From the NCBI GenBank assembly GCA_040954595.2, contig CM082577.2:16616001-16680000 (forward strand): DNA of 64,000 nucleotides, given 5' to 3'. Positions 63,845-64,000 of the stretch are shown here, piece by piece. The position numbers and the translations under genes were made by a program. How positions within the stretch are numbered: the stretch's first letter is position 1; every line of letters begins with the position of its first letter. The notes beneath the pieces are model-generated. The model was not told the DNA's origin and made no database searches. It saw only the letters and a program-made list of their open reading frames with translations. The DNA comes from Balanoglossus misakiensis (taxonomy: Eukaryota; Hemichordata).

Positions 63845-64000
63845 GCAGAAAATGGGGTACGGCGCGAAAATGGGGTACGCAGCGTAAATGGGGTACTCCG
63901 CGGCGTAAATTGGGTAAGCGGCGTCGTCGTTGGCGTTGGCGATGTCAAAAATGGACTTAGTGATGTCAAAAATGGACTTGGCGATGTCAAAAATGGACTA
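63845..64000 (+). repeat. Minisatellite at window edge
   Basis: Two adjoining short-period repeats: AAATGGGGTAC/GCG units (63845-63920), then ~24-bp GATGTCAAAAATGGACTTGG units (63940-64000). Continues past the window. Confidence 0.9.

Overview
This is a metazoan genomic window, most likely from a marine invertebrate (a lancelet, hemichordate or echinoderm-like animal; not resolvable from sequence alone). The signs are intron-rich genes with GT-AG junctions, no bacterial gene organisation, AT-rich spacers, many microsatellites, and a transposon load (P-like, Helitron/Helentron, Penelope, BEL/Pao, CR1/L2, YqaJ elements) typical of such genomes. Mobile DNA covers most of the window. The only gene that looks intact is a 15-exon GMC oxidoreductase (choline-dehydrogenase-like) gene on the minus strand.

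Layout. 0.3-3.8 kb and 23.7-29.2 kb hold two copies, in opposite orientation, of a non-autonomous repeat with a hairpin at each end, a microsatellite and a ~237-bp tandem array; the right copy contains a second, related element. Between them lie a 34/68-bp tandem array (4.7-5.8 kb), 5 kb of sequence without recognisable genes, and a 12.4-kb element (10.6-23.0 kb) bounded by ~260-bp inverted repeats. That element carries a plus-strand Pif1-like helicase gene ending in a PHD finger and a minus-strand P-element-like transposase lying inside a helicase intron. A CR1/L2-type retrotransposon has inserted into the transposase. Both genes carry frameshifts, and the transposase also has a stop.

30.0-36.4 kb is the choline-dehydrogenase-like gene; its 15 exons sum to 1,647 bp, exactly 549 codons. 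37.5-42.4 kb holds a partial second copy (exons 11, 12, 13 and 15) in which a 3.5-kb foldback element occupies the place of exon 14. A 5'-truncated retrotransposon separates the copies. 42.7-46.1 kb contains a degenerate BEL/Pao gag-protease piece, unassigned minus-strand coding fragments and a palindromic repeat.

46.6-53.5 kb is a second terminal-inverted-repeat element encoding a SWIM zinc finger plus YqaJ nuclease protein, into which a young LTR retrotransposon that encodes only Gag has inserted (522-bp LTRs, one difference seen, TSD visible). 53.7-55.2 kb is a Penelope-like element with a deletion in the reverse transcriptase but an open GIY-YIG end. 56.2-61.7 kb is a minus-strand Helitron with OTU protease, DUF6570/Helitron-N, HUH Rep and Pif1-type helicase segments, broken by several frameshifts. 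The right edge holds the first exon of a SAM-domain gene resembling invertebrate G2E3/HECT-like families, and a minisatellite.

Order of events readable by nesting: P/Pif1 element, then retrotransposon insertion into its transposase; Helentron-like copy, then a related copy inserted into it, then a TTAA-flanked MITE; choline-dehydrogenase duplication, then the foldback element; YqaJ element, then the Gag-only LTR element (probably the youngest event).
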